Of a stretch of 24,679 nucleotides of DNA, positions 14,018 through 21,854 are shown in pieces (position 1 is the first letter of the stretch; each line of letters opens with the position of its first letter). The stretch is from a virus. Below the pieces are notes generated by a model. The model had not been told where the DNA came from and made no database searches. It saw only the letters and a program-made list of their open reading frames with translations. Both the position numbers and the translations under genes were made by a program. The stretch lies in the IMG/VR virus record IMGVR_UViG_3300048032_000498, positions 1 to 24,679 of that record; one strand, written 5' to 3'.

Positions 14018-14305
14018 TTAACATTTCCAACGTCTTAACGACATTGCTTTTCGTGTTGGTCTACCCTTTTCGTCTTTCATAGGGCCTTTCATACCGCTCA
14101 TACGAGCACAAAATGATTTTCGTCTTTTTGCATCTTTACTACCAGCTTTTACTTTACCAGTCACAGCGGTTTGTAAATTACCTCCACTTTTTCTATTAGC
14201 AGCATCAACTCCTTTTTGAGTCATACCAGCACCTTTATCAGTTGCTCTAAAATGTCCTTTGGAATCTGCCCCACGTTCAGAAATATATTGTTTAAAAGTA
14301 TCCAT
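14018..14305 (-). CDS. Small basic protein with capsid-targeting-like N-terminus (DUF6321-like)
   Basis: The 95-residue product starts MDTFKQYISERGADSKGHFR, a clear member of the shared-tag set with a possible cut after Glu9. The remainder is strongly basic: GVDAANRKSGGNLQTAV, then KDAKRRKSFCARMSGMKGPM and a C-terminal RKAMSLRRWKC. The RRKSFCARM-SGMKG block is, from memory, that of a small conserved phage and prophage domain listed as DUF6321; I have not checked it. Two cysteines, one at the very end, and the Arg/Lys content suggest binding to packaged DNA. GGAGGA in the last codons of the preceding gene is its ribosome binding site, so the two are coupled. Confidence 0.8.
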   Translation of the reverse strand: MDTFKQYISERGADSKGHFRATDKGAGMTQKGVDAANRKSGGNLQTAVTGKVKAGSKDAKRRKSFCARMSGMKGPMKDEKGRPTRKAMSLRRWKC

Positions 14306-14307
14306 TG

Positions 14308-14748
14308 TTATCCTCCAAACTCATGGCCAGCAACTCTTGCCATTTCCTTATTAAATTGTTCCTGTGAAGGCTTTTCTTTATATAGTTTAATAGAAATTTC
14401 AGGTCTTTCCTTACCTTTGATTCTCCAGTTATAGCCTTTTTCTTTATGTTCAGGTTTTGTAGTTTTTACAACACGTCTTTTATAACCAGCTTCCCAAGTT
14501 TCAGATTTTTTTTCATTAACTGATTCTGTTTTTATTTCATTTTTCATATAGTCACGAGCTGTATCAATATAATCTGTAGCTTTTGTAATTTTTGATTGAA
14601 CCCATTCGGGCATATTATCGTTATCACTTAGCATATCATGTAACTCTTGAGCAGCATCAATCATGGTCTTAAGTTGACCTTTAGACATGCCACCTTCATT
14701 GTTATATTCATTTTCTTTATTCTCTAATAGCTCTCTAAATGTTTTCAT
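14308..14748 (-). CDS. Core-type protein with capsid-targeting-like N-terminus and ESVNE linker
   Basis: The ATG at 14748 begins MKTFRELLENKENEYNNEGG, which matches the shared tag. Longer open frame upstream (to 14892) overlaps the preceding gene and is unlikely. Residues 20-75 are helical and include DNDNMPEWVQSKITKATDYI and DTARDYM, a block I recall from several marine phage internal proteins. After it comes TESVNEKKSE, an instance of the ES-type linker, then a basic beta-type segment (YKRRVVKTTKPEHKEKGYNW, RIKGKERPEISIKLY). The 146-residue protein therefore has two modules separated by a putative processing site. It starts four bases after the previous stop with only a weak AGATGA site. 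Confidence 0.75.
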   Translation of the reverse strand: MKTFRELLENKENEYNNEGGMSKGQLKTMIDAAQELHDMLSDNDNMPEWVQSKITKATDYIDTARDYMKNEIKTESVNEKKSETWEAGYKRRVVKTTKPEHKEKGYNWRIKGKERPEISIKLYKEKPSQEQFNKEMARVAGHEFGG

Positions 14749-14752
14749 TTGT

Positions 14753-15181
14753 TCATCTTTTCTTAAACAAAGGCTTTGTTTTGACGGAACCCTTTTGTGC
14801 AGGTCTTGATAACCGACCGATGGCTTTTTTTGCTCTAGCGGCCTTATCCATATTGTCATGATAATAATCTGACTGCATTTGCCTAATCTCATCAGGTGTT
14901 TTTCCGCTGGTGTCTATTCCTGAATTATCGAAATTTGCAAGGTCTGATTTTCTAAATTGTTTTTTAAGCTTTCTTTTCATTAAGATTTTACTAAGGTTAC
15001 CAAGGCCTTTAAATGGACCTTCTGATAACTGGTTTAAATCACTCTCAGTTAAATCAAATAAAATATCATCTAATTCTTCTGAAAGTGATTTCTCATTTGT
15101 AGATTCTTTACCTTCTCTTATGTCTTGCAAAAGAGCAGCATATGTTTTAATGTTTTTTTCATTGTCGTCGTTTGCAAACAT
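14753..15181 (-). CDS. Core-type protein with MFAN-family N-terminal tag
   Basis: The 142-residue product begins MFANDDNEKNIKTYAALLQD and IREG, the third member of the MFAN family and the most diverged. The following part is acidic and helical (SLSEELDDILFDLTESDLNQ, residues 32-51), then strongly basic (ILMKRKLKKQFRKSDLANF), and it ends in a Lys/Arg tail (RPAQKGSVKTKPLFKKR). It lies about 3.8 kb from the other two members, between shared-tag genes, so the family is dispersed through the cluster. AAGGA precedes the ATG. No fold is recognised; an internal virion protein is most likely from the tag and the charge pattern. Confidence 0.72.
   Translation of the reverse strand: MFANDDNEKNIKTYAALLQDIREGKESTNEKSLSEELDDILFDLTESDLNQLSEGPFKGLGNLSKILMKRKLKKQFRKSDLANFDNSGIDTSGKTPDEIRQMQSDYYHDNMDKAARAKKAIGRLSRPAQKGSVKTKPLFKKR
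15111..15181 (-). repeat. MFAN tag repeat, copy 3
   Basis: This 71-base copy encodes the start of the gene at 14753-15181. It is more diverged from copies 1 and 2 than they are from each other, mostly at third codon positions, which suggests selection on the protein tag rather than on the DNA. Confidence 0.75.
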
Positions 15182-15199
15182 TTTAATTTTCCTTATGTT

Positions 15200-17026
15200 T
15201 TATTTTTTAACTTTTGCGGCCAAATCTTTATCAGCTTTACCCCAAGTACCAGAAGACTTAGTAATAAATGAATTTACACGAGCCATGCCCCACTGTTCTG
15301 GAGTTGTACCTGGTCTATGACCAGTTTTCCAAGCAGCCATACCACGGTTATATACTTGCTTTAAAACACCAAGTGGCATTCCAGACTTTTCAGCTTTATT
15401 TTGTAAACCTTTTTTATTTTCATTTATATTGTATGATTCTTTTTGAGCACTACGAATAGCTTCAGGTGTAGGTGCACCTTTCTCACCTTTCTTTCTCATT
15501 CTCTCGCCACGTTTTCTCTTAGCATGAATATTTGCCCACAATCCAGCTTCATTTGGGCCCATGCCCATTGCTGCAGCTTTCTTAGTATGAATAGATGGTT
15601 CGGTTTCTGCTGTATCATCTCCAGGAGCTGGCTTATAAGCAGAGTTATCATCATCTGCTTTTTTGCCATGCTTTTTAAAATGTGCTTTACGATCATCAGC
15701 AGTACTTTTTGAAAGACCAGCATAATATGCTTTAGATTCATTCGTATAATATTCTTTTAATTTGTTAATAACATCTGCGGTTGCTTCACCTACATCAATA
15801 GGATCATGTTTATGTCTATTTCTTACACTATTATAATAATCCATTGCTTCTTTTCGTTCAGGCGATCCTTGAGGGTGCATCATAGCTTTTTGATATGCGG
15901 CTGTTACATCACTTGCAGTTACCTCATCTATTGATGATTGTAATACTTTAGCGTTCTTTTTACGAAATGTTGCTAAATCGTTGTCAGAATCTTGTCTAGC
16001 CTTTGAAGCTTTAGTTGCATCTTTTTCTCTATCAGTTTGTGTACGACCACTTGCTTTATCCATTTCACCAGAAATTCTAGATCTTGTTACAGATGATTCT
16101 TTTTTAAATCTAGATGGAGGTGCCGGTACGTCAACAACATAAAATTTACCATCTTTATGTTTCTGAACAAATGATTTATGCGAAGCTTCTTCCTTTCCTA
16201 CTAGATGATCATTATGACGCTCAGCTTCTTTACGACCTATAAAACCTTTGCTAACAAATTTCAGTTTAGGTTGGTCAAACTTTATATAAGTTTCATTCAT
16301 TTCTTCTTCCTCTTTGCCTTGGGACCGCAGCCGTAATCTTTTCTTAACTTCTTGAGGTGTAACTCTTTTAATATCGCCAACTGCTTTTGATGGATTACGA
16401 AGAAGACCAACTAAATCTTTTCTTAATTCTTCTCTATTTGCAGAATTAACATACATCGTAGGTAACCCTTCAATCTTTACTTTAAAATACATATCCTCAT
16501 TTAGACCAACCATACATGATTCACTAATTATTTCTACTACTGACATATCATACTCCGTTGATTGATTCATCATAGATTTTTGTAAATTAATCTTTTTTCT
16601 CATAGCATGAAACTTTGCTGAAGTAGCAGCTGCTTTATACGAACTTGCATTTTTAGCAGTAGCAAGTTTTATTCTTGCTCTATTTAATTTTGTTGAGGAT
16701 GTAGTAGTACCTTTTCCAGTTACTAATTGTCTTTTACTAGCTGCTCTTGCTCGGATTTTAGCACCACTTGCATTTTGTCTAGCTAACTCGACCTGTCTAT
16801 TTCCCCGTTTTTCGACTCTGGCATCATGACGTTCTTCTTTAGCTTTTTTCTCAGCTGCGCGTTTATTATCGAGTTCTTCTTTTCTTTTTTCCCGAGTAGC
16901 GGCCTGTTGTTTTTTCAGTTCTTCACGTTTTTTCTTTTTTTGTTCTCTTTCTGCAGCCTTTTCAGCCGGAGTCATAGGTGTAGCAGGTTGTCCAAAACCA
17001 AATATTTCTGATAGAGCCTTAGTCAT
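15200..17026 (-). CDS. Large basic modular protein with C-terminal DUF5824-like domain
   Basis: The 608-residue product starts MTKALSEIFGFGQP and has a long charged helix at 20-90 (KKKKREELKKQQAATREKRK style). Around 165-245 is an alpha/beta segment (MYFKVKIEGLPTMYVNSANR and beyond). Residues 495-529 hold GLWANIHAKRKRGERMRKKG, a block very common in phage internal proteins. Residues 538-608 (KAEKSGMPLGVLKQVYNRGM, then TGHRPGTTPEQWGMARVNSF) match, from memory, DUF5824. An ESYNINEN peptide sits exactly between the last two blocks, and SIDEV lies further upstream. The start overlaps the end of the previous gene by eight bases, with AAGGG as ribosome binding site. Probably an internal virion protein processed during head maturation. 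Confidence 0.75.
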   Translation of the reverse strand: MTKALSEIFGFGQPATPMTPAEKAAEREQKKKKREELKKQQAATREKRKEELDNKRAAEKKAKEERHDARVEKRGNRQVELARQNASGAKIRARAASKRQLVTGKGTTTSSTKLNRARIKLATAKNASSYKAAATSAKFHAMRKKINLQKSMMNQSTEYDMSVVEIISESCMVGLNEDMYFKVKIEGLPTMYVNSANREELRKDLVGLLRNPSKAVGDIKRVTPQEVKKRLRLRSQGKEEEEMNETYIKFDQPKLKFVSKGFIGRKEAERHNDHLVGKEEASHKSFVQKHKDGKFYVVDVPAPPSRFKKESSVTRSRISGEMDKASGRTQTDREKDATKASKARQDSDNDLATFRKKNAKVLQSSIDEVTASDVTAAYQKAMMHPQGSPERKEAMDYYNSVRNRHKHDPIDVGEATADVINKLKEYYTNESKAYYAGLSKSTADDRKAHFKKHGKKADDDNSAYKPAPGDDTAETEPSIHTKKAAAMGMGPNEAGLWANIHAKRKRGERMRKKGEKGAPTPEAIRSAQKESYNINENKKGLQNKAEKSGMPLGVLKQVYNRGMAAWKTGHRPGTTPEQWGMARVNSFITKSSGTWGKADKDLAAKVKK

Positions 17027-18731
17027 TTTTTGAACCCTTTAAAAGTACCCGAGCTTTAGATCTTGCAGCCATTGCTGTCTTAATTACTGGATCTGGTTTT
17101 TTTCCATATGTTTCTAAACCCTTTTTAATTTTAGAATAACTATTAGTGGCTTTATCATTTCCTGGTGCGTAACCGTCCATATCTGGACCTGACCGTTTCA
17201 TAGCACCCTCACCTATACCACCGGCGTCTGATACATCACTACCTGGATGTTTTCTTGTTCTAGTTTTAGACTTTGGAGTTGGTTTGACATCTGGCATAAC
17301 TTGACCTGGAGTAGAACCTACCCATCTTTTAGTGGTTTCTTTAGTTCCCCATCCAGTCTTATTATAAGCATCTAACTCAGCATCTTCACCTATTGTCTTC
17401 ATAACTCTTCCATCACGAGGAATCGGTTCAGCGAATACCGGTCTATTTCTATTACGGTTTGCTTTAAATTTATCTACGATCTTCCTACCTTTTGTCTGTA
17501 TTACTTTAGTAATAGGGTCTGCGATGCCGTATTTTATTGCAGCGCCTGCCGCTGTAATACCAAGACCTTTCAGCATTTCTGCTGAAGTAACAACATCATG
17601 TGCTAACTGAGTAGGATCTTCGTTAACTGACTCAATAGATTCAGTAACTTTTTTGCCTTTGGAATCATATTTACCCAGTTCCATGACCATTGCTTTCGCA
17701 TGCCATTGCGGGCTGTATGTTTCATGCCAATCCCAATCACGTGAACGCTTATTCCATTCCATAACTTTCCATTCGCCTTTATGGCGCTCATTTTGATCAA
17801 GTTGTTTTTCTATTTGGAATCGGCGGCCAGTAGAAAATGTAATTTCTTTTTCTCCATTAGGACCAGATTTTTTCCATTTTGGCCCTGCAACTTTTTTAAC
17901 TGCTTCATCAAGTGATTCAACTGCCTCAATCCATTTTCTTACAATAGATCCGTCTTCCTTTTCAAGAATCAAATAATTAGGTCCACGAAATGTGACTTCT
18001 GCTAATTCATCGGTATCTTTAATGCGTAAACGTTCACCAAGATTATAAATCTCGCCTTGAATATATTTTTCTCGTAGATCGCCTACAGATTCTAATTGCA
18101 CATGCTTATAGAATTCGGTTTCTTCTTTTAGACCCATACCAGATCTTACACCATTAAATAAGTCCTTTGAATCTTTATTACTAAAATTCTTTGGAAGGCC
18201 TTTTGTAAATTGATTAAAATCATTGCCACTGGCCGCTGCTCTCATTTTAGATGCAGACATACCATCTACACCTTCTGAGTCAGGGTCTCTTTCACCGGCT
18301 GATATTACATCAATTGTTCTAAAGTTATAGAAACCGTACCGTTGTCCAGTTTTACCATTATACTTTGTCAATAAAGATTTAAATTCAGTGATTCTATCTG
18401 ATCCAACTACCATTACTACATTTACAAATCCTTCATTGTAAATAGCATTAGCTGCATCAAATATTGTTTTAACATCTTTGTTTAACATAATATAACGAGC
18501 ATGCTTAGGCATCATTTTTCTAGCATATTTAACTTTATCATTATATAGTAATGGATTTTTCTTTTTATCATTTGTTTGAGAAAGATAAATTCGATATGGA
18601 TTATTACCTGACTTAGAAGAAAGCACCTCTAGCAGTTTTTCATGACCAATAGTTGGAGGATTCATTCTACCAAATGTAAAATAAAGTGTCTTTGCCTCTT
18701 CAACAATATACTGCTTAAAAGAATTAATCAT
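17019..18731 (-). CDS. Capsid-tagged nucleotidyltransferase fused to several small modules
   Basis: From the ATG at 18731 the product has 570 residues (a TTG two codons earlier is less likely). MINSFKQYIVEEA is the shared tag. The cytidylyltransferase-superfamily fold begins at once: FGRMNPPTIGH (residues 20-30, with T27-x-G29-H30 as the HxGH signature), VVGSDR (108-113) and SASKMR (159-164, the ISxxxxR-type signature). Such enzymes join a nucleotide to phosphate compounds, as in NAD or CoA synthesis; the substrate is unknown. After residue 200 come an SH3/KOW-like strand module (229-262), a Trp-rich module (293-345), a hydrophobic helix (386-405) and a basic tail. ES-type linkers lie at ESVGDL, ESLDEA and ESVNED between modules. 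Confidence 0.82.
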   Translation of the reverse strand: MINSFKQYIVEEAKTLYFTFGRMNPPTIGHEKLLEVLSSKSGNNPYRIYLSQTNDKKKNPLLYNDKVKYARKMMPKHARYIMLNKDVKTIFDAANAIYNEGFVNVVMVVGSDRITEFKSLLTKYNGKTGQRYGFYNFRTIDVISAGERDPDSEGVDGMSASKMRAAASGNDFNQFTKGLPKNFSNKDSKDLFNGVRSGMGLKEETEFYKHVQLESVGDLREKYIQGEIYNLGERLRIKDTDELAEVTFRGPNYLILEKEDGSIVRKWIEAVESLDEAVKKVAGPKWKKSGPNGEKEITFSTGRRFQIEKQLDQNERHKGEWKVMEWNKRSRDWDWHETYSPQWHAKAMVMELGKYDSKGKKVTESIESVNEDPTQLAHDVVTSAEMLKGLGITAAGAAIKYGIADPITKVIQTKGRKIVDKFKANRNRNRPVFAEPIPRDGRVMKTIGEDAELDAYNKTGWGTKETTKRWVGSTPGQVMPDVKPTPKSKTRTRKHPGSDVSDAGGIGEGAMKRSGPDMDGYAPGNDKATNSYSKIKKGLETYGKKPDPVIKTAMAARSKARVLLKGSKND

Positions 18732-18741
18732 TATCAATAGC

Positions 18742-20616
18742 TCACTTATTCTTATTTCTTTTACGATCAGCTTCCATTCTACGAGTAGCCGGTAATTGTT
18801 TTTGTGCTAGTTGTTTAATACGTGGTCCTAATTTAGCAATACGTTTTTCCATATCTGCCCGTCTTACAGCAGACAAATCAGTTTTGCTAGAGCCCTTTGT
18901 AAATTTTTTGATAAGATCAGATTTGACTTTTCTAATTGCTCTATTCATTAATTTTTCTTTTGTAGCAGTTCTATTTTTAGATCTTTTAATGCCAAGTTTA
19001 ATTCGTGGAGCAAGGATTTTCATACGTCTTGCTGCTGCTCTTCTCATGCTAGGAGTCCATGCTTCTGGCAAATCTTCTTCAGTTAATTCGTAATCTTCAT
19101 TTTGTGTTTCTTCAGCCATACGAGCTCTCATTGCTTGAAGTTCGGCATCTAACTTATCTCTTTTTTGTTGTTGATTTTTATTAAGTTGAGATTTATTAGG
19201 AACCATTTGAGCTAATTCGTCAACTTCAGTTGATTCTTTAGGATATGCATCTCTGTCATTCCAATCATGATCTTTAGGTAAATCAGCCTCAGTTCCAGGT
19301 CTCACCATCTTATTTTTAGCCGCAGCTTTACGCGCCGCTATTTGACTTGGAGTATTACGTAATGAAGCGACTCTTGCTTTTACTTCGGGAGACATTTCTT
19401 CATTTCTTACTTTTCGGCTTTGAGCAATTTTAGTGTCTATTTGCAAAGCAAGATCTCTAGTTTTTACGGCCTGTTTTAAACCTTTATTTAATTTTTTTCT
19501 ACTATCAGCCCATGATGCAGCTGCTGCATCTGAAGTTTCGTTCACATATTCTTTAACCCAATGACTACCATTTGGATCACTGCAATCATTTGCACAATCA
19601 GTTGTTGGTTTGTTTAGTTCATCACCACAGTCTTTGCAAACCATAGTGTGTGCTTCACTAACTTCAACAGATTCTCTTGACATTTTATCTGCCCTCTTAC
19701 TAATATCAGACAATGCCTTTTTAGTAGAACTCATTTCCTTTGGTTTCTTATTTCTACTCATATGCTTTTCATATTTCTTTGGGTCTATCTTTGGTGCTTT
19801 TTCATTAACTTCAACAGACGCACCCAAGTGCTGAACTGACCCAGCGTGAGCTTTTTTACTTTTTTCTTCAAAATCTTTAATTGCTGCATCTCGCAGCTCT
19901 CCAGGAGCAATACGACTGATTTCAGCGCCAGCATCTTCGGCAGCAGAATGCAAAGATGCTTGTTGTAGATGGTATTTTTTATTTTCTGGATCTCTAGTCA
20001 TCTGTCTTTCATGATGCAGCCTAGCAAGTTGATGGGCTCTGGTTCTATCAGACCGGTCACGATCTTCTTTTGGAGCCCAATTTGTGCCAATCGAACTAGG
20101 CAAAACAGATTCTTTAAAACCCATTCCTCTTGCCACATTATCGGGATTAACACCCATTCCTCTTAGCACATTTCCAGCTCTAGATTTTAATGTTTCTTTC
20201 GGTTCTTTTGCTGCTCTTGCTTTATCTTTTTCAGCATGAGGGCCTTTTCCCATTCCTCTGATTACATCATCGGGATTAACACCCATTCCTCTTGCCACGT
20301 TTTTAGCTCTTTCAACAGATTCTTTATGTACAGAATAATGTGGTCCATCATCGTGTGGAAAAGGTTGTTTGTCTAAATGCCGGCTAATCCTACGCCCAAC
20401 AAACTGCCCTACACGCTTTTTGCCTAGGGCCTTTCTAGTTGTTTTTACTAAAAAATGTCCATCTGGTCCATCGCCCATGACCATATATTTCATGCCAGCT
20501 TCTTTGCTATTATGCACAGCCATAATGTCATGGTTAAGACCAACTGAAATGTGAACGTGATGCCCATCTTTATTTTCATTAAGTGCGCGCAATAGTTTTG
20601 TGTATCTTTTATCCAT
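18742..20616 (-). CDS. Large basic modular protein with zinc-finger-like centre and Arg/Lys-rich C-terminus
   Basis: The ATG at 20616 has AGGA eight bases upstream; one two codons earlier overlaps the ligase stop. The product (624 aa) starts MDKRYTKLLRALNENKDG. Numbered from the earlier ATG, it contains a tandem repeat of RGMGVNPDD units (107-168), a His/Arg helix (195-225), a Cys cluster CKDCGDE...TDCANDC (329-347) that may bind zinc, and a highly basic domain at the end (AWTPSMRRAAARRMKILAPR, then RKVKSDLIKKFTKGSSKTDL) of a type common in marine phages. ES-type linkers recur (ESVERA, ESVLPS, ASVEVNEK, ESVEVSEA, ESTEVDEL). No enzyme motif is seen. DNA condensation inside the head, with prohead-protease processing, is the best guess. 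Confidence 0.75.
   Translation of the reverse strand: MDKRYTKLLRALNENKDGHHVHISVGLNHDIMAVHNSKEAGMKYMVMGDGPDGHFLVKTTRKALGKKRVGQFVGRRISRHLDKQPFPHDDGPHYSVHKESVERAKNVARGMGVNPDDVIRGMGKGPHAEKDKARAAKEPKETLKSRAGNVLRGMGVNPDNVARGMGFKESVLPSSIGTNWAPKEDRDRSDRTRAHQLARLHHERQMTRDPENKKYHLQQASLHSAAEDAGAEISRIAPGELRDAAIKDFEEKSKKAHAGSVQHLGASVEVNEKAPKIDPKKYEKHMSRNKKPKEMSSTKKALSDISKRADKMSRESVEVSEAHTMVCKDCGDELNKPTTDCANDCSDPNGSHWVKEYVNETSDAAAASWADSRKKLNKGLKQAVKTRDLALQIDTKIAQSRKVRNEEMSPEVKARVASLRNTPSQIAARKAAAKNKMVRPGTEADLPKDHDWNDRDAYPKESTEVDELAQMVPNKSQLNKNQQQKRDKLDAELQAMRARMAEETQNEDYELTEEDLPEAWTPSMRRAAARRMKILAPRIKLGIKRSKNRTATKEKLMNRAIRKVKSDLIKKFTKGSSKTDLSAVRRADMEKRIAKLGPRIKQLAQKQLPATRRMEADRKRNKNK
20120..20172 (-). repeat. 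RGMGVNPD coding repeat, copy A
   Basis: This 53-base segment inside the gene at 18742-20616 encodes RGMGVNPDNVARGMG. It closely matches 20249-20301, including a shared 22-base run around the Gly-Val-Asn-Pro codons. Each copy itself contains two RGMG units. Confidence 0.75.
20249..20301 (-). repeat. RGMGVNPD coding repeat, copy B
   Basis: This is the second copy of the 53-base coding repeat, 129 bases (43 codons) from copy A, in frame. It encodes VARGMGVNPDDVIRGMG. The unequal copy number of such units between related phages would be expected if they expand by recombination. Confidence 0.75.
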
Positions 20617-20618
20617 TT

Positions 20619-21845
20619 TCATCTTCCTGGTTTATCCCATCCTTTTAAAATATCTGGCGAAAAGTTGTTGTATGAAAATTCTAATCTGTCAACAATCTTT
20701 ACCGCATCACCACCTAATTTGTCTATAGCAACATATCCTTCTTCGCCAGTGACCTTAAATCCATTAGGTGTCTTAACGAAAGTATCAATGCTCTTGAGCT
20801 TATTAAGTATATTTATAAGTTTTAATTTTACAACAATTATTAACTTTTGCAAATCGAATATCTTTTTAAGATTTTGTTTATTCTTTGGTGAAAAGAATTT
20901 TAAAAATTCATCACGTTTTATCATTTGGGCATTTTTGCCTTTTTCAGTTTTACGCTTATCAATTTCTTTTTGATAGCGGGCAGTGACCCATTTAATTAAT
21001 GCATTTACATGCTTTGTTGTATCTTTAATTTGTTCACCTTTGCGAACAAATGTATTATTAAATGTCTCAATTGTTTGAGCTAAATCTCTATTATTTTCAA
21101 GAGTTTTTAATGTAGATGCACCAATTTGATTAAACAAAAAGCCTATTTCAGATAGTTTTTTATTTACATCTTCTGTTTCTTTAGCTGACATAGTAACTCT
21201 TGTTAAATCTCTAAGCATTGCATCTTGAGACCACACATCAGCACTTTTTCTTAGTTTTGAAACATCAACACCATAAGAAGCTCTCATCGTCTCAAATGAA
21301 TCACCGGTATACGTGGTATGCCATACGATACCCATCTTAGCTCTTTTTACTGCAGTTGCTGCAACAGTTCCAGCTGGTATAGCATATGCAATAGTGTTTG
21401 GATGAAATACTACGTACTTCTGTCCACCAATTGATTGAGTAGTAAGTTCTGATTTTGAATATAAAAAGTCTCCTTGGATCACACCTTTAATTCCAAGGGC
21501 AGGCAGATACTTTAAAGCTTCTTTTAATTTAGTATTTAGATCGCCTTTAGTATCAGCATCAATATCAGCATCGGTTTTATAAACCATAGGATTTTTATTA
21601 AAAATGCCTTTTTTAGCTACAAAAAACTTTCCATCATTTGGATCAATGCCAGCAAAAACGGCAGGAGCTCCATCCCACTTAACGCTTACTCTACCTTCTT
21701 TTTTACCGCCTAGCATATCCCTTAAATCTCTTAAAGCGAATATTGCCTGTCGAGTTCCATTCACACCACCATAAAGAACACGATCCTCAATATGAGTCAT
21801 GTGAGTGTTCTTTTGTTCTGTTAAATAATTTCCAAATCTAAGCAT
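20619..21845 (-). CDS. Capsid-tagged RNA/DNA ligase-like nucleotidyltransferase
   Basis: The 408-residue product starts with the shared tag MLRFGNYLTEQK. It then shows the covalent nucleotidyltransferase (ligase) motifs: motif I VSVKWDGAPAVF with Lys56 as the likely adenylated residue, KFFVAKKG (73-80), GVIQGDFLYS (121-130) with acidic D126 in the motif III region, EGYVAI (369-374) as motif IV, and AVKIVDR (381-387) as motif V with Lys383. Between motifs III and IV about 200 helical residues are inserted, which is unusual. It lacks an OB-fold. Family members join or adenylate RNA or DNA ends. If packaged, it could repair tRNA or DNA breaks made by host defence on entry. It starts with AGGAAA, ten bases after the previous gene. 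Confidence 0.78.
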   Translation of the reverse strand: MLRFGNYLTEQKNTHMTHIEDRVLYGGVNGTRQAIFALRDLRDMLGGKKEGRVSVKWDGAPAVFAGIDPNDGKFFVAKKGIFNKNPMVYKTDADIDADTKGDLNTKLKEALKYLPALGIKGVIQGDFLYSKSELTTQSIGGQKYVVFHPNTIAYAIPAGTVAATAVKRAKMGIVWHTTYTGDSFETMRASYGVDVSKLRKSADVWSQDAMLRDLTRVTMSAKETEDVNKKLSEIGFLFNQIGASTLKTLENNRDLAQTIETFNNTFVRKGEQIKDTTKHVNALIKWVTARYQKEIDKRKTEKGKNAQMIKRDEFLKFFSPKNKQNLKKIFDLQKLIIVVKLKLINILNKLKSIDTFVKTPNGFKVTGEEGYVAIDKLGGDAVKIVDRLEFSYNNFSPDILKGWDKPGR

Positions 21846-21854
21846 AATAGTTTC

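Noticed and set aside
14749-14892. Upstream extension of the gene at 14308-14748
   Set aside because: The extension overlaps the preceding MFAN-family gene almost completely, while the internal ATG begins the shared tag MKTFRELLEN.
20810-20817. TATAAATA inside the ligase-like gene, about 195 bases before the next gene
   Set aside because: It could be an internal late promoter, but it encodes part of a helical segment and has no support beyond the octamer.
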